From Clostridiaceae bacterium (GTDB lineage: Bacteria > Bacillota > Clostridia > Lachnospirales > Lachnospiraceae), in assembly GCA_902363735.1 (NCBI GenBank), contig CABJBA010000001.1:682001-746000 (forward strand): a DNA stretch of 64,000 nucleotides. Direction: 5' to 3'. The position numbers and the translations under genes are program-made. The notes beneath the pieces were generated by a model. It was not told where the DNA came from. It worked only from the letters and a program-made list of their open reading frames with translations, and ran no database searches. This document shows, piece after piece, positions 1 to 7,789 of the stretch (position 1 is its first letter; each line of letters begins with the position of its first letter).

Positions 1-2
1 GC

Positions 3-1193
3 CATGCTCTGGCAGCCACAGTTGCAGCAATAATTGCCGAGGATTCGGATGGTTATGCCTCGTTCCTTGAAGATATGGATATGGAAAGCGCATATTACCA
101 GAACACCAAAACCTTGATGATGAAACTCAAAGAGGTGAATGTAGAACATGTCACTTACATCTATACCGTGAAGCAGGTAGACGAAAATACCACCATGTAT
201 GTCATCGGCGGAGAGCCGTCCGACAGCCCGGTTTATACCGCACCGGGTGTCATGGATCATGCCGTAACCAAAGCATGGCGCACAGCGTTCCGGGAGCAGA
301 GGGCTGTTTTGGGTGAGGATTTTATCCGTACTCCCTACGGTGTTCGCTTAAGCTCCTACGCACCCATTTTTCACCGGGAGACAGGCGAATTTATGGGACT
401 GGCGGGGGCTGATGTGATACAGGCCCAATACGGTGGTATTACAAAGCTGATTATCATTCAGACTACCATCGGTCTGCTTGCCGGAATGGCCGTATTTGCC
501 GCCGTCATCTGGCGTCTTTCAGGCAGTGTGAATTTTATCATCAGCAAAGAACGGTACGAAGCTGATTTTGCGCGCGGCATCGTAGCCACCGGGCGGGATC
601 ATTACCACAAGATGGATGAAATGTATAGCAGGCTCCGCATTCTGCGCCACGATTACAAATATCATCTGAATGCCACACGAAAAATGCTCCAGGCAGGTGA
701 TTCACAAGGGGCAGACGAATATCTGACCGACATTGAACAAAAGATTTCCGGCTATGAGCTTCAAAATTTCTGCAACAACCATGTCATCAATGCACTTGTG
801 GCTGACTACGCAGAACGCTGCGAAAAACAGAACATACAGTTTGACGTAAGCTTAAACATTCCGGAATCCCTCAGTGTTCCTAATTATGATTTATGTATCA
901 TTCTGGGCAATCTTTTAGAAAACGCCGTGCATGCCTGTGAGAAACTGGAGCAGAACCGCAGCATAAAGCTGGAAACCAAGAGCATACAAAACCAGCTATT
1001 GTTTATGGTAAAAAACAGCTTTGACGGGAAAATATTTTATAAGGATGGAATGCCTTTGAGTAAAAAAGAGAACGGCGGCTTCGGCCTGTGCAGCGTAAAG
1101 GAGGTAATCGACGGACATGGCGGCGACCTCACCTTTTCATGGGACAAGGACAGCTTCACGGCTTTTGTGGCGGTAAAGCTGCTGGGGCAGTGA
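3..1193 (+). CDS. GHKL-family sensor histidine kinase, 5' end outside window
   Basis: Partial gene: the reading frame is open to base 3, so the first Met in the window (position 75) is probably internal. The visible protein has the end of an extracellular sensor region, one membrane segment (LIIIQTTIGLLAGMAVFAAVIW), then a cytoplasmic kinase core. The phospho-acceptor box is LRHDYKYHL, the form typical of the AgrC/HPK10 class; the N-box is NLLENAVHAC and the G-box is GGFGLCSVKEVI, both of the HATPase_c_5 type. Such kinases phosphorylate a LytTR-type regulator, which would lie upstream, outside the window. A hairpin terminator follows directly. The family call is firm; the signal is unknown. 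Confidence 0.85.
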   Translation, partial: HALAATVAAIIAEDSDGYASFLEDMDMESAYYQNTKTLMMKLKEVNVEHVTYIYTVKQVDENTTMYVIGGEPSDSPVYTAPGVMDHAVTKAWRTAFREQRAVLGEDFIRTPYGVRLSSYAPIFHRETGEFMGLAGADVIQAQYGGITKLIIIQTTIGLLAGMAVFAAVIWRLSGSVNFIISKERYEADFARGIVATGRDHYHKMDEMYSRLRILRHDYKYHLNATRKMLQAGDSQGADEYLTDIEQKISGYELQNFCNNHVINALVADYAERCEKQNIQFDVSLNIPESLSVPNYDLCIILGNLLENAVHACEKLEQNRSIKLETKSIQNQLLFMVKNSFDGKIFYKDGMPLSKKENGGFGLCSVKEVIDGHGGDLTFSWDKDSFTAFVAVKLLGQ

Positions 1194-1194
1194 T

Positions 1195-1228
1195 GTCGGG
1201 GGGCCTTCTGATAACCCCGACTTTTCTT
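1195..1228 (+). terminator. Rho-independent terminator after the GHKL kinase
   Basis: GTCGGGG (1195-1201) pairs with CCCCGAC (1215-1221), followed by TTTTCTT. The T tract merges into the first rlmD-like remnant. Confidence 0.6.
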
Positions 1229-1268
1229 GTCTGAACCACAATACGTCATTCTTATTCCTGCTCCCACA
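1222..1268 (-). other. Diverged copy of the rlmD 3' end (possible old attachment site A)
   Basis: On the minus strand this stretch reads YVGAGIRMTYCGSDKKSRG. That matches the C-terminal end of the resident RlmD (HVEAVIMMMYCGSDKKNMG at 39130-39190) and a second copy near 23325-23377. The block TTTTCTTGTC-GAACCACAATAC is nearly identical in all three. There is no methyltransferase body upstream, so it is a gene-end fragment of the sort left by site-specific integration. Confidence 0.6.
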
Positions 1269-1367
1269 TACGTTGAACGGTCAATAAAGATGCCACCTAA
1301 AGCTGGTGGGGCCTTGGAGGCAGGGTATAGTAAAGTTTACCGGTTATCATCATGAAATAGCGCACTA

Positions 1368-1931
1368 CTAAAAATCTTTCGATACTGCTTCTGTCGCTTT
1401 ATCAATAAAAGCAGCAATTTTGCTAGGACTTTCCTTCATACCACTTTTAACCCACTTTTTTATTATGGCTATGCTACCATATGCGGTAAATGTATACCAT
1501 TTATCAAATAACTTTTGATCAAAGTATTTAACTTCTTTCATCCATTTCTCAATATTTATATCGTGGCTAATATAAAGAATACGTTCTAATAATTCTTTGT
1601 CCCCATTCTCTGAAAATAATACTTCACATATATTACTATTCGCTTTTATATACTTGCAAATTTCATATGATAGTTTTCCAGACGCTTCAAGGTTCATAGT
1701 ATGTTCCACAACCTGTCTGATTTCTTCATATAACTCATCTTCAATATTGGATAAAAGTTCAAACTGATTCGTATAATGGGAATAAAAAGTATTGCGGTTT
1801 ATATCTGCTTTCTTGCATATATCTGTAACCGTAACTTTGCTAATAGGATGTTCTTTCATAAGTTCCAGTAAACTGTTTTTTATAACCATCTTTGTATATC
1901 TCACTCGTTGGTCTGCTTTTTCGTATGCCAT
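1368..1931 (-). CDS. TetR/AcrR-family transcriptional regulator
   Basis: 187 aa, normal TetR length. The N-terminal helix-turn-helix is clear (VTVTDICKKADINRNTFYSHYTNQFELL, about residues 33-60), followed by a helical ligand/dimer domain resembling the DhaS/TetR_C group. It is divergent from the membrane-protein gene at 2091, and the shared region holds a promoter and a perfect 12-bp palindrome, so the simplest reading is local autorepression and control of that neighbour. GC is lower than in the flanking kinase gene, which fits an imported segment. The ligand is unknown. Confidence 0.85.
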   Translation of the reverse strand: MAYEKADQRVRYTKMVIKNSLLELMKEHPISKVTVTDICKKADINRNTFYSHYTNQFELLSNIEDELYEEIRQVVEHTMNLEASGKLSYEICKYIKANSNICEVLFSENGDKELLERILYISHDINIEKWMKEVKYFDQKLFDKWYTFTAYGSIAIIKKWVKSGMKESPSKIAAFIDKATEAVSKDF

Positions 1932-2014
1932 AATATCCTCCCTAAATAAATCAGTAAACGAACAACACTTATATGATTTGTAAGATATCGAACGTAATGT
2001 TATCGAACTGCCTG

Positions 2015-2059
2015 TTGATTAAGTAACACTGTGTTAGTATAATATATTTGAACGTTCAA
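2015..2059 (+). promoter_or_regulatory. Promoter plus palindromic operator between tetR and the membrane gene
   Basis: TTGATT (2015-2020), 17-bp spacer, TATAAT (2038-2043), then the perfect palindrome TTGAACGTTCAA at 2048-2059 just downstream of the -10. A direct repeat TATCGAAC lies at 1986-1993 and 2001-2008. The placement fits TetR repression by blocking the promoter. Confidence 0.65.
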
Positions 2060-2090
2060 CTCAATCATAATTTTAAATGGAGGTAAAATA

Positions 2091-3077
2091 ATGGGAAATA
2101 TAACGCTGGTTCCTGCATGGATTATACAAGATATTTTAGTTTTAATCATTGCCACTTTAATGATTTTTTATATAATTGATAATGAAGAGCGTCCAAAAAT
2201 TGTATTAATGCAATTCATATCCTTTGTCTTTTTCTACGCCGCAGCCTTTGAAAATGTTGCTGTATTTATGGGATCTATTGGGAAAGAAGGTTTTTACTCA
2301 TATGGTCGCAGTATCCTAATGATATTCAATGTACCAATAACTGTTCCAATTATCGAATTTCTTATCGTTTACTCAACGTTACGTGTTTTGAAGACGATAA
2401 ATATACCGTCATGGACGAAACCGTTCATTACTGGACTTACAGCTATGATTTTTGACTTTTCACTGGATCCAGTGGCAGTAAAACAGATTTTTCAAACTTC
2501 GGAAGGAATCATTGGCAGGTGGAGTTATTACCCCATCCCTGGTGAACCTGTAATATATGGGGAACCTGTCATGAATTTTACTGGTTGGATCTATATAGCC
2601 GGATACTGGACTACATTTATTTTAATCGGCGAATGGTGGCATAAAAAGAAAGGCTACAGTAAACTAATTGGTTATTTATATCCGGTTTTGGCTTCCATTC
2701 TTTCTCTTGTTTGTTTGGTTTCACCTATATCCAATTTCTTTAATTATATGGGACCATTTTTCACCAGAACGTCTAATATGCAATGGGTAATGTTGGTCTC
2801 TCTTTCTGTAATTTCATTGGGAATTTTGGTGTTAGCTTTCGTCAAGTTCTGGGATCGTCGGTTTGTTAGCTCTTTGAATTACAGAAAAGATTTTCCTATC
2901 ATGTTTACTTTCCTAGGTTTTCCTTTGATTAATACCTTATTTTGTGTTATTGGTGGGTATATGGAGGTACTATGGCTTGTTGTCCTGGCAGAATTGTTAT
3001 TATTGCTAGGCTGGTATGGAATTTATATTTTGAGTAAAAAGTTTTTCCTGAGAAATGAAGTATTCCCAACAAGTTAG
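2091..3077 (+). CDS. CruF/DUF422-like carotenoid-biosynthesis-type membrane protein
   Basis: 328 aa, about eight hydrophobic segments. The centre carries the DUF422 (CruF/carotenoid biosynthesis) pattern: a membrane helix with D-DP (TAMIFDFSLDPVAVK), then GRWSYY, PGEPVIYGEPVMNFTGW. In characterised CruF enzymes this family hydrates carotenoid ends, but many clostridial members sit in TetR-controlled pairs with no carotenoid genes, and none are visible here. The ribosome-binding site is TGGAGGTAAAATA before ATG 2091. The substrate here is not known; the family assignment is moderately sure. Confidence 0.65.
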   Translation: MGNITLVPAWIIQDILVLIIATLMIFYIIDNEERPKIVLMQFISFVFFYAAAFENVAVFMGSIGKEGFYSYGRSILMIFNVPITVPIIEFLIVYSTLRVLKTINIPSWTKPFITGLTAMIFDFSLDPVAVKQIFQTSEGIIGRWSYYPIPGEPVIYGEPVMNFTGWIYIAGYWTTFILIGEWWHKKKGYSKLIGYLYPVLASILSLVCLVSPISNFFNYMGPFFTRTSNMQWVMLVSLSVISLGILVLAFVKFWDRRFVSSLNYRKDFPIMFTFLGFPLINTLFCVIGGYMEVLWLVVLAELLLLLGWYGIYILSKKFFLRNEVFPTS

Positions 3078-3095
3078 ATAAATATATCAATAAGT

Positions 3096-3156
3096 AAGCA
3101 GCAGGGGCTTACTGCCTGAGTAGAATGTGTGGTGTGTGCTAAGCCCTTAGCTGCTT
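3096..3156 (+). terminator. Inverted repeat after the CruF-like gene
   Basis: AAGCAGCAGGGGCTTA (3096-3111) and TAAGCCCTTAGCTGCTT (3140-3156) can form a stem with one bulge and a 28-nt loop, followed by only a short T run. It may be a weak terminator or an end of the inserted segment. Confidence 0.35.
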
Positions 3157-3291
3157 TCTAAGATAAAACGGATTGGAGGTTACCAATTAATTGAGACGCC
3201 GACCTTCCATACTATTTCATCCATAATTTTGGATTGCTTATAATAAGGGGTGTGCGGACATAAAGTTGGACTCTGGAAGGAGTCACAGCAT

Positions 3292-3895
3292 ATGGCTGCC
3301 ACCCGTTTAATTTCCATGCACCAGAACAAAGGCAAGAGCATTGCTCAGTGTCTTTTTGATCGTACCGATTATGCCCAAAACCCTGATAAAACCAATGATG
3401 TGATTGCCTATCAGATACGCCAGTCCTTTAAGTCGGGGGAAATCACACCAGAGCTTGCCAACAAAATCAGCTATGAGCTTGGGCCAAAATGGACAAAAGG
3501 AAAATACGCTTTTATCGTTGCGACCCATGTCGAAAAGGCTCATATTCACAACCACATCATTTACAATTCTACCTCTCTGGACTGAAACAAAAAGTTCAGA
3601 GATTTTTTTAGGCTCCGGCAGAACTGTTGGCAAGATAAGTGACTGTATTTGTCTTGAATACGGACTATCCATTATCGAAAATCCAAAGCATGGAAAAAAC
3701 AATTATGGCAAGTGGCTCGGCCCCTCCCCTCTCTTTCTCTGGCAAAATCAGAGAAACTATTGATGCAGTTCTTGTAAAAAAGCCTATCCGTTTACCTCTA
3801 AAAGAAAACCGACTCAAAAACCTGTGCAGCGTGTTAATCTGCTTGTGGAAATACAGGCAAAATTACATGCAGGAAGTCCGGACCGCAAAAGCGAA
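3292..3895 (+). pseudogene. Decayed MobA/VirD2-type relaxase, N-terminal region
   Basis: ATG 3292 follows GGAAGGAGT. The reading begins MAATRLISMHQNKGKSIAQC and contains a histidine-rich relaxase motif (VATHVEKAHIHNHIIYNST), the metal-binding HxHxH-like site of MobA-type conjugative relaxases. Frame breaks follow: the frame stops after TSLD at 3585. The continuation (KFRD-type, CLEYGLSIIENPKHGKNNYGKWLG, then KIRETIDAVLVKKP, then [14 protein letters not shown]) is spread over three frames to about 3895. An intact relaxase would be several hundred residues longer. It is a clear fossil of an integrative conjugative or mobilisable element. Confidence 0.8.
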
Positions 3896-4111
3896 TGTTG
3901 ACCGTCTTTTAGGATATGATGACATCTTGAAAGGAAAAGAAAAACGTTGCAAACTTGGGTGCTGTCCGCTGTTTTCAATAGACGCAATATATCGAGGGGC
4001 AATATGTATCTGGTCTGCTAATTGATTTCTCAATATTCCCTTTGCCTTTCGTGCTGCTTTTATAGCTTGGCCGAAAGCCTTAAAATCATATTTCTCAATT
4101 TGTCGCTTCAT
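3863..4111 (-). pseudogene. XRE-family regulator of a conjugative element, 3' truncated
   Basis: The first 55 residues (to about position 3947) are a typical XRE helix-turn-helix of the type found in Tn916/Tn1549-like elements: [43 protein letters not shown]. The following residues are low-quality sequence read antisense through the relaxase remnant, and the C-terminal dimer region is missing. The join suggests a deletion fused two parts of an element. It might still make an 82-aa HTH protein, but a pseudogene is more likely. Confidence 0.7.
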
Positions 4112-4456
4112 ATTATTTCATCCTGTTACATTTACAGTTCATATATACGTTTTAGATATGATTACATATATCATATAATTGATAAAACAAATTATTTTAA
4201 TCCCATCCGAACATTGCTATTATTCGGCTGCCCAGATACAATATGTATATAGATATTGCTATTAAATGAGATTAAAAGTATCTTATGGAATATGATTGAT
4301 ACCAAAAAAATATAGAAAACTTAAATATAAAAAGTATAGAAAGAATTCTATGTTAGGAAATTCTTAATAAATTCTCATGCTAAAAATTATAAATAGGAAA
4401 GAATATTTAGATACAATAATAAAACACCTTATATATGCTTGAAAGGAGGAATCTAC
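4112..4456. other. AT-rich intergenic region upstream of the VanR-like gene
   Basis: No gene is visible. Near the downstream gene there is a spaced direct repeat, TTCTTA and TTCTCA (about 4361-4378), of the form often bound by OmpR-class regulators. A related TTCTTAGTAATTTATCC stretch occurs at 6791-6807 after the kinase gene. Autoregulation by the adjacent response regulator is plausible but unproved. Confidence 0.35.
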
Positions 4457-5152
4457 ATGAGTGATAAAATTCTTGTTGTAGACGATGAACATGATATAGC
4501 GGATTTAATAGAAGTTTATTTGCAAAATGAAAACTACACCGTATTTAAGTTTTATTCCGCAAGTGAAGCACTGGCTTGCATAGAAACCACGGAGCTGGAC
4601 CTTGCTATTCTGGATATTATGATGCCTGAAGTAAATGGGTTTGCCCTTTGTCGTAAAATTCGAGAGAACTATACTTTTCCAGTCATTATGCTGACCGCCA
4701 AAGATGAAGAAACTGACAAAATTACGGGATTAACCTTAGGGGCTGACGACTATGTAACAAAGCCATTTCGACCGCTTGAATTGGTTGCCAGAGTAAAAGC
4801 GCAGCTACGTCGGTATCAAAAATACAATTCTCCTAAACAGGAAACAGAAACAAGAACAGTTTTGTCTTACTCGGGTATAGAAATTAACACCGAAACATAT
4901 GAATGCCTGCTAAATGAAAAGCCTATTTCATTAACACCGACAGAATTTTCTATACTCCGTATTCTGTTGGAAAACAAAGGGATAGTTGTCAGCTCGGAAA
5001 AGCTGTTCCATAAAATATGGCAAGATGAATATTACAATAAAAGCAACAATACCATTACTGTTCATATCCGTCATTTGCGTGAAAAAATAGGCGATATCGG
5101 AGATGAAGCAAAATATATTAAAACAATATGGGGAGTGGGATATAAAATATAA
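4457..5152 (+). CDS. OmpR/VanR-family response regulator
   Basis: ATG 4457 was chosen because GAAAGGAGGA ends 6 nt before it; a TTG at 4439 lies upstream of the Shine-Dalgarno. The receiver domain has DD at residues 9-10, the phospho-acceptor D53 (LAILDIMMP) and K in YVTKPF. The C-terminal winged helix (TPTEFSILRILLENKGIVVSSEKLF...TITVHIRHLREKI) is OmpR type. It is followed immediately by a VanZ-like gene and a VanS-like kinase, then an ABC exporter, so it most likely controls that exporter in response to an envelope-active compound. Confidence 0.9.
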   Translation: MSDKILVVDDEHDIADLIEVYLQNENYTVFKFYSASEALACIETTELDLAILDIMMPEVNGFALCRKIRENYTFPVIMLTAKDEETDKITGLTLGADDYVTKPFRPLELVARVKAQLRRYQKYNSPKQETETRTVLSYSGIEINTETYECLLNEKPISLTPTEFSILRILLENKGIVVSSEKLFHKIWQDEYYNKSNNTITVHIRHLREKIGDIGDEAKYIKTIWGVGYKI

Positions 5153-5186
5153 TGCTGCTAGCCCTCTGGCAAGGAAAAACTATACC

Positions 5187-5675
5187 ATGGTGAAAAATAG
5201 AAAGCACTTAAAAATCGTTATTTCCATGTTATTCATAACTTATCTGGTCATATTGGTATGGGTTATACTGTTTAAACTGCAACTTTCTTTAAATGATATT
5301 GACCATATAAGAAGTGTCAACTTAATACCTTTTCATTATTCTACTGCTGTCGGGGAGAAATTTCATTTAAAAGAAGTTAGAGATAATGTTTTGATTTTTA
5401 TTCCTTTTGGAATTTTGTTATCTATGTTAGCTTCTAAAATGAAACTGCGAAACAAATTTCTTATTATTCTTGGTACAACCATTACTTTTGAAATCATGCA
5501 ATTTGTTCTTTCAATCGGTAGTACGGATATTACTGATGTGATAACCAATACCCTAGGTGGTATCATCGGTACTGCCTTATATGCTCTGTTACTAAAAGTG
5601 ATAAAAGATAAGCACAAAATAGATACGGTGATTTCAGTGGTTGCAGGGATTGATGGCTGTATTGTTGATATCTAA
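5187..5675 (+). CDS. VanZ-family membrane protein
   Basis: The start at 5187 (MVKNRKHLK) follows AAGGA; the open frame extends back into the regulator gene but that part is not VanZ-like. The 162-aa product has about four hydrophobic segments and VanZ signatures (VNLIPFHY, NVLIFIPFGILL, FEIMQFVLSIGSTDITDVITNTLGGIIG). VanZ proteins lower susceptibility to teicoplanin and other lipoglycopeptides by an unclear mechanism. It is sandwiched between the regulator and sensor genes of one operon. No vanHAX ligase set is present, so this is not a vancomycin cluster. Confidence 0.85.
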   Translation: MVKNRKHLKIVISMLFITYLVILVWVILFKLQLSLNDIDHIRSVNLIPFHYSTAVGEKFHLKEVRDNVLIFIPFGILLSMLASKMKLRNKFLIILGTTITFEIMQFVLSIGSTDITDVITNTLGGIIGTALYALLLKVIKDKHKIDTVISVVAGIDGCIVDI

Positions 5676-5705
5676 TTAAAATATTGCAAGAATAGAGGTG
5701 AAATT

Positions 5706-6764
5706 TTGAAGAAAAATGATATAGAAAGAAAATTGAGAATTAAACTCTACATTACCTTAATTCTCTATACCTTAATTGGTTACATCTTCGCAATAATATT
5801 TGACTATGGCTTTAGTCAATTTTCAAATACATTTTTTCCGTGGCTTCATCTTAGAATCGAGGTCATCTATTTCTTGTATTTGGTAATCGGATTTTGTTGT
5901 ATCTTTCATCATTACTGGAAAAAACCATGGGGATATTTGCAGGAAGTCATCAATGCCACCAAAACCGTGTATCAGCCAAATGACAACACGATTGAACTGT
6001 CGGAACCCCTAAAAGATATGGAAAAACAGATGAACCAAATTAAAATGGCTGTTCTACTAAGTCAGCAAGCCGTAAAAGAAGCAGAAAACAAAAAGAACGA
6101 ATTAGTCATGTATCTTGCACATGACATTCGTACGCCCCTTACCTCTGTAATCGGCTATTTGAGCTTACTTGATGAAGCACCGGATATGCCCGTAGAACAG
6201 AAAGAAAAATATATTGGAATCGCTTTGAAAAAATCTATGCGGCTGGAAAAACTCATTAACGAATTTTTTGAGATTACACGGTATAACACACAGCAAATCA
6301 AGCTGACAAAATCAAATGTTGACCTATACTATATGCTTGTGCAGCTCATTGATGAATTTTATCCTGTCTTATCTGCTAAGGGAAATTCCGCTATACTTCA
6401 GGCAGATGAAAATCTGACAGTCTATGGTGATTCTGAAAAACTGGCCAGAGTGTTTAACAACATTCTCAAAAATGCTGCTGCATATAGTTACCCTAATACC
6501 GAAATTATGATTTCTGCAAAAGCCGATAAAGATACAATTACTGTTACATTTGAAAACCACGGTCAAACGATCCCATCTGATCAGCTATCCTCTATTTTTG
6601 ATAAATTTAACCGTTTGGACGACGCTCGCAAATCAGATTCTGGCGGAGCAGGACTTGGGTTGTCTATCGCAGATGAAATTATCCGTCTACATGGTGGCGA
6701 AATTTCGGCTCAAAGTGAAAATGATACCATTACATTCACTGTATCCCTGCCAGCTTTGTCTTAG
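5706..6764 (+). CDS. VanS-like sensor histidine kinase
   Basis: 352 aa with a probable TTG start at 5706 after AGAGGTG. Two membrane helices (about 14-34 and 52-68) enclose a very short outside loop, as in intramembrane-sensing kinases. The H-box is MYLAHDIRTPLTSVIGYL with H139, very close to VanS; N-box NNILKNAAAYS, G1 FDKFNRLD and G2 GGAGLGLSIADEII are intact. It is the cognate partner of the regulator at 4457. With such a small extracellular loop, the signal may come through a partner such as the adjacent ABC transporter. Confidence 0.9.
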   Translation: MKKNDIERKLRIKLYITLILYTLIGYIFAIIFDYGFSQFSNTFFPWLHLRIEVIYFLYLVIGFCCIFHHYWKKPWGYLQEVINATKTVYQPNDNTIELSEPLKDMEKQMNQIKMAVLLSQQAVKEAENKKNELVMYLAHDIRTPLTSVIGYLSLLDEAPDMPVEQKEKYIGIALKKSMRLEKLINEFFEITRYNTQQIKLTKSNVDLYYMLVQLIDEFYPVLSAKGNSAILQADENLTVYGDSEKLARVFNNILKNAAAYSYPNTEIMISAKADKDTITVTFENHGQTIPSDQLSSIFDKFNRLDDARKSDSGGAGLGLSIADEIIRLHGGEISAQSENDTITFTVSLPALS

Positions 6765-6825
6765 GAAAACATCAATCGGATATTAGGATTTTCTTAGTAA
6801 TTTATCCTGTTCATATTAAAACTTG

Positions 6826-6867
6826 AAACGTCCTTGTTCAGTACAATAAAACTGAACAAGGACGTTT
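6826..6867 (+). terminator. Strong hairpin between the kinase and the ABC transporter genes
   Basis: Perfect 17-bp stem AAACGTCCTTGTTCAGT (6826-6842) with ACTGAACAAGGACGTTT (6851-6867), 8-nt loop. The T tract after it is weak, so it may terminate only partly and lower expression of the exporter relative to the regulators. Confidence 0.7.
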
Positions 6868-6898
6868 GTCGTTGTAATTTTAAAAAAGGAGAAGTTAC

Positions 6899-7786
6899 AT
6901 GGAACTGACAATTACAAATCTTAAGAAACAATTTAAGGATAAAACCGCAGTTGATGATGTTTCCTTAAGCCTTACCCCGGGCGTATGGGGATTGCTTGGA
7001 GCAAACGGAGCCGGTAAGACAACGCTTATGCGTATGATTGCGGACATTCTAAACCCAACCAGCGGAAAAATTTCTTGTGACGGTAAGGACATTCATACGA
7101 TGGGAGAAGCATACAGAAGTCTATTTGGTTTCTTACCGCAGGACTTTGGCTTTTTTCAGGATTTTACAGTCAAAGATTATTTGGAGTATGTGGCTGCACT
7201 AAAAGATGTTCCGGCAAGAGAAACGAGAAAAAAGATTGATAGCCTGCTCGATACGCTTACCCTTTCCAATGTAAGAGGTAAAAAAATCGTCAAGCTGTCT
7301 GGAGGAATGAAACGGAGGGTAGGAATTGCACAGGCAATGTTAAATGACCCTAAAATCCTTATTATGGACGAACCGACAGCCGGTCTTGACCCGGGAGAAA
7401 GAGTGCGCTTCCGGAATTTTATCTCGGAATTTTCACATGGTAGGATTGTACTCATTTCAACACACATTGTTTCAGATATTGAGTATATTTCTACTAAAAA
7501 TGCAATTATGAAAGCTGGGACGATTCTTGATGTGGGAACAACAGACGAACTGGTAAAACAAGTAATGGGGAAAGTTTGGACTTGCACGGTTCCTGCTGAC
7601 AAAATACCAATGTATGAAATGCAGCTGCGAATTATTAATCAACGTAATGAGGGGGACAATCACGTATCTATCCGCTATCTGGCAGATGAAGCAAAAACAA
7701 GTGATTCTGTAATGGCTCCTCCTCGCTTAGAGGATTTATATTTATGGTTGTTCCCACAAGAGGAAACCAGTGAGGGGGGAAAATAA
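6899..7786 (+). CDS. ABC transporter ATP-binding protein (BcrA-like)
   Basis: 295 aa. Walker A GANGAGKTT, Q-loop LPQDFGFF, signature LSGGMKRRVGIA, Walker B ILIMDEPTAGLDP and the switch His (STHIVSD) are all present, so it should hydrolyse ATP. The C-terminal 70 residues are a family-specific tail. The ATG follows AAAGGAG. It pairs with the permease that starts 3 nt after its stop. Its position after a VanR/VanS-like pair fits an exporter for antimicrobial peptides or similar envelope-active compounds, an inference from context. Confidence 0.9.
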   Translation: MELTITNLKKQFKDKTAVDDVSLSLTPGVWGLLGANGAGKTTLMRMIADILNPTSGKISCDGKDIHTMGEAYRSLFGFLPQDFGFFQDFTVKDYLEYVAALKDVPARETRKKIDSLLDTLTLSNVRGKKIVKLSGGMKRRVGIAQAMLNDPKILIMDEPTAGLDPGERVRFRNFISEFSHGRIVLISTHIVSDIEYISTKNAIMKAGTILDVGTTDELVKQVMGKVWTCTVPADKIPMYEMQLRIINQRNEGDNHVSIRYLADEAKTSDSVMAPPRLEDLYLWLFPQEETSEGGK

Positions 7787-7789
7787 ACT

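Noticed and set aside
1037..1267. Minus-strand 76-codon ORF at the end of the GHKL kinase
   Set aside because: Most of it is antisense to the kinase; only the rlmD-like end near 1222-1268 carries meaning, listed as a remnant.
3404..4025. Two overlapping plus-strand ORFs as separate genes
   Set aside because: They are out-of-frame parts of one decayed relaxase.
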